From contig NC_080732.1 in assembly GCF_019097595.1 (NCBI RefSeq), positions 8,178,405 to 8,242,404 of the forward strand: DNA of 64,000 bases, given 5' to 3'. Made by a program: the position numbers and the translations under genes. The DNA is from Hemibagrus wyckioides. Taxonomy: Eukaryota; Chordata; Actinopteri; Siluriformes; Bagridae. This document shows, piece after piece, positions 61,689 through 64,000 of this stretch. Each line of letters starts with the position of its first letter. Within the stretch, counting starts at the first letter, position 1. A model generated the notes under the pieces. It was not told the DNA's origin. It saw nothing but the letters and a program-made list of their open reading frames with translations, and searched no databases.

Positions 61689-64000
61689 GACTATATTATC
61701 ATGCCAACTCATTCAGCAAATGATAAAAAATGCTGTTATTACACCCCATCCATGCGTTCAATTTGTTGTGTTAAGCTGCTTAAATACGCCATTTAATCTG
61801 CATGGATAGCTAAATGAATTTTCCATGAGTGATTTAAACAGAAGAGTTCAGAAGTTCAGTCACAGAAAGATTGCTCATTTAAATGCAAACTTCTGATGTA
61901 GTCAGTTTTAAGATCACTGGCATTCGATGATAAGAAAGACATTTAGAACCTCCTAGAACAAATGGAATGTATAACGTGCAATCACTGCAATAATGCATAT
62001 ACATCTGGAATTTAGTCTATCATCATTTAGTCAAATCATTTCAGGTGAAAACATTTTTGCTCTTAGTCTGATTGTGAGAAAGCAAGCCTTTAATATGTTG
62101 TAATTCAAATATCCAACAAAACTGTTATAAGCAATTAAAATAGCAACTTGATACCACAGAGATTCACAGTAATGCTCTGTCATGTCTAATAACACTGAAG
62201 CTAAATGAATCATAAGCAATGCATAGGGACAGCATATCAGCGATCAACAACACTTTGTTAACTCAGTGCTGAGTCCTGGCTTCCAGAGTAAAGATTTCCC
62301 TTGTGATAAATGATCGTTTGGCAGACTCAGAGATGCTTCGTCTTTGAGTGAAATACACAGTGGCACATTCACATTCCACTAAAATAACACAGTTCATTGA
62401 GCAAAGACTTTTCAACCACGTACATGGATGTCATATAAAATCATATTTGATGTAACTACACATACCCAATGAATTTAATTGCTCTAACTGACTAATGAGA
62501 CAAGGAGAAAGGACTGAAAGGCTGCTGGTCATGTCCAGAACACAATTAAAGAATGACATTCATAATTCACTGGAGATCTGTTGAAAATGAACAGTAAAAA
62601 TGAAAAAGCAAACAACAAAGTGATGATAATTAACAGACTCTCTTTTCAAAGTACATCCACTTTCTTCCCCTGAGAATTTCCCTCTGAAATAAATCCAGGT
62701 GTTTCATTTAATACTTATTATTTTAGGTCAGCTCATGTAATGGCTGGACTGCTTCTAATTTTGGTGCACAAAACCAGACAATTATTGAAGAGCTTTAATC
62801 TCATTACTCAAGACAAGCTTCCACTGTGATTATCTGATGCTGCAAGCACATTTGTCAGCCGAATGCACTGCTTTTAGCTGCCAGTGCTGAAATGTGACTT
62901 TTCTTTAATTTGCACAGTCTATTTCTTAATAACCATCAGCTAATCATATAAACCAAGCTATGTATACACAACTCTACAGATTTTTTTTTATTAATATACC
63001 CACAAAAGACAATTAGTAAGAAATAAAATAACTAAAAACTGATTAAAGATTTAAGCTATACTCTAGATTCTGAGTAATAATAAGTCATTATTTGAGCTCG
63101 ATACTACCAATCAAGGTAAAATCCCTGAATAGCCTGGATACATTACGTTTTAGATGTATATTGATTTTTACCAATCAATTTTTATAATTTTATAAGACCA
63201 CAAACATCCTGCAGGTTTGTACAGTTCTTATGAAACTCTTTTCATCTGTTCTGTTGTTTGTATGTTTAATTCAATTAACAAGGTAAAACACAGACAGCTG
63301 GTTCCTGCTCCCTCAACAAGCAACTGCAAAGTCAATGCCTGACTCTCAGCCACATTCACAAATTGCCAGTTGCCACATTCACAAAAAGGATTTAGATAAT
63401 AGAGTATCAACACAAACATTCTCAAACTTTTAGTTTACCAAACTGCATTTTGCTTACAACCCCAAGCCAAACTTCTCCCAGTGAGAAAGCAGGAGCAGGA
63501 GTTTTTGAGTCTGATTTTCAATGATGCAGGTAAAAATCTCAGAATAAATTGTTGTCTGTTTAGACAGAGCTCACAGATGAATGACAAGTAAACAGAACAA
63601 AACAATGAAACAAAAACAAACATGTACCCTAACAGGTATTCTGGAGGTTTTTCAGGGCTTAATACTGATATCAACAACTCAGTTAGCACACTTGCAGTAG
63701 TGAATTAATTTGATTATAATTAATTTTTTCAAAACAATGGAGTGGAGAAGAAAAAGAAATGAATAAAACTGCATGCAACGATAAAACTGTCTGAGATGAC
63801 CAGAATAAATATTCAGAACTGAATCCACTGAAGACCACACAATAAGTCCCTGGTACCCATCAGACATGATGCCCTGAGGCTCCCCATCCTGCCCAAATCT
63901 TCTCAAACCTGCATCACACTTGGCATGAAGCCACAATGTCCTGCCAATAAGCACTAAACTATCAAATCCAACTCTGTCCAATATGCCCTAATCTATCAAG
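61689..64000. other. anonymous DNA, 2.3 kb
   Basis: No gene or element recognised. A 14-bp direct repeat (gccacattcacaaa) sits at 63350 and 63373. The reverse-strand frame at 63679-63981 (100 codons) has no domain I know. The segment 62700-62960 is repeat-free. Confidence 0.4.

Noticed and set aside
63679..63981. 100-codon reverse-strand frame near the right edge
   Set aside because: It looks moderately protein-like in its first half, but I recognise no motif, and the second half is hydrophobic AT-rich translation.

Overview
The window reads as non-coding, AT-rich nuclear DNA from a bony fish. It has no prokaryotic organisation, and I found no intact protein-coding gene, rRNA, functional tRNA gene or CRISPR array. 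The fish assignment rests on the mobile-element content: several Tc1-like families, a DIRS-type tyrosine-recombinase retrotransposon, a Ty3/gypsy relic, a PIF/Harbinger relic, a hAT-like non-autonomous element, L2-type LINE 3' ends, at least three tRNA-derived SINE families, and long dinucleotide and GATA/GACA microsatellites. An ostariophysan such as a catfish is plausible but is only an impression. Family names rest on translated motifs, terminal repeats and remembered fish repeat sequences, not on a database search.

Layout. 1-10 kb: a degenerate reverse-strand Tc1-like element (1940-3040), a 778-bp hAT-like element inside a TA microsatellite (6065-6842), an L2 3' end split by another repeat (7039-7683), and a Harbinger transposase relic on the plus strand (8547-8756). 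10-25 kb: a short Tc1 MITE (10121-10498), two copies of a tRNA-Gly-derived SINE with target-site duplications (13599-13817 and 16332-16570), a Tc1 derivative with perfect 32-bp inverted repeats (18082-18637), an L2 tail, two more tRNA-derived SINEs and two Tc1 relics. 25-28 kb: mostly anonymous, with one weak exon candidate (25290-25396) and one copy of an unclassified three-copy repeat.

28-34.4 kb is a retroelement cluster. It holds a reverse-strand DIRS relic with inverted terminal repeats (28046-31216), an internally deleted Tc1 relic (31225-31975), and a reverse-strand gypsy relic in which integrase, reverse transcriptase and gag-like segments lie in the expected order (31976-34350). 36-52 kb: Tc1 fragments, compound microsatellites, and a 1.6-kb Tc1-like element (42539-44153) carrying a nested 441-bp transposon that keeps a transposase helix-turn-helix segment. 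A SINE abuts an L2 fragment (50451-51125), and a 461-bp GATA/GACA array lies at 52060-52520. 52-64 kb: mostly anonymous, with two inverted copies of one SINE near 58.3-59.4 kb and two dispersed repeats at 61.1-61.7 kb.

No genes here act together. The window looks like an intergenic region or a large intron shaped by repeated insertion and decay. I did not find a convincing new biological system. The most useful leads are a dispersed repeat family with conserved 71-72 bp internal spacing (20046, 27280, 37017), the nested HTH-bearing transposon, the shared 3' tail of a SINE and an L2 LINE, and the higher-order structure of the GATA/GACA array.
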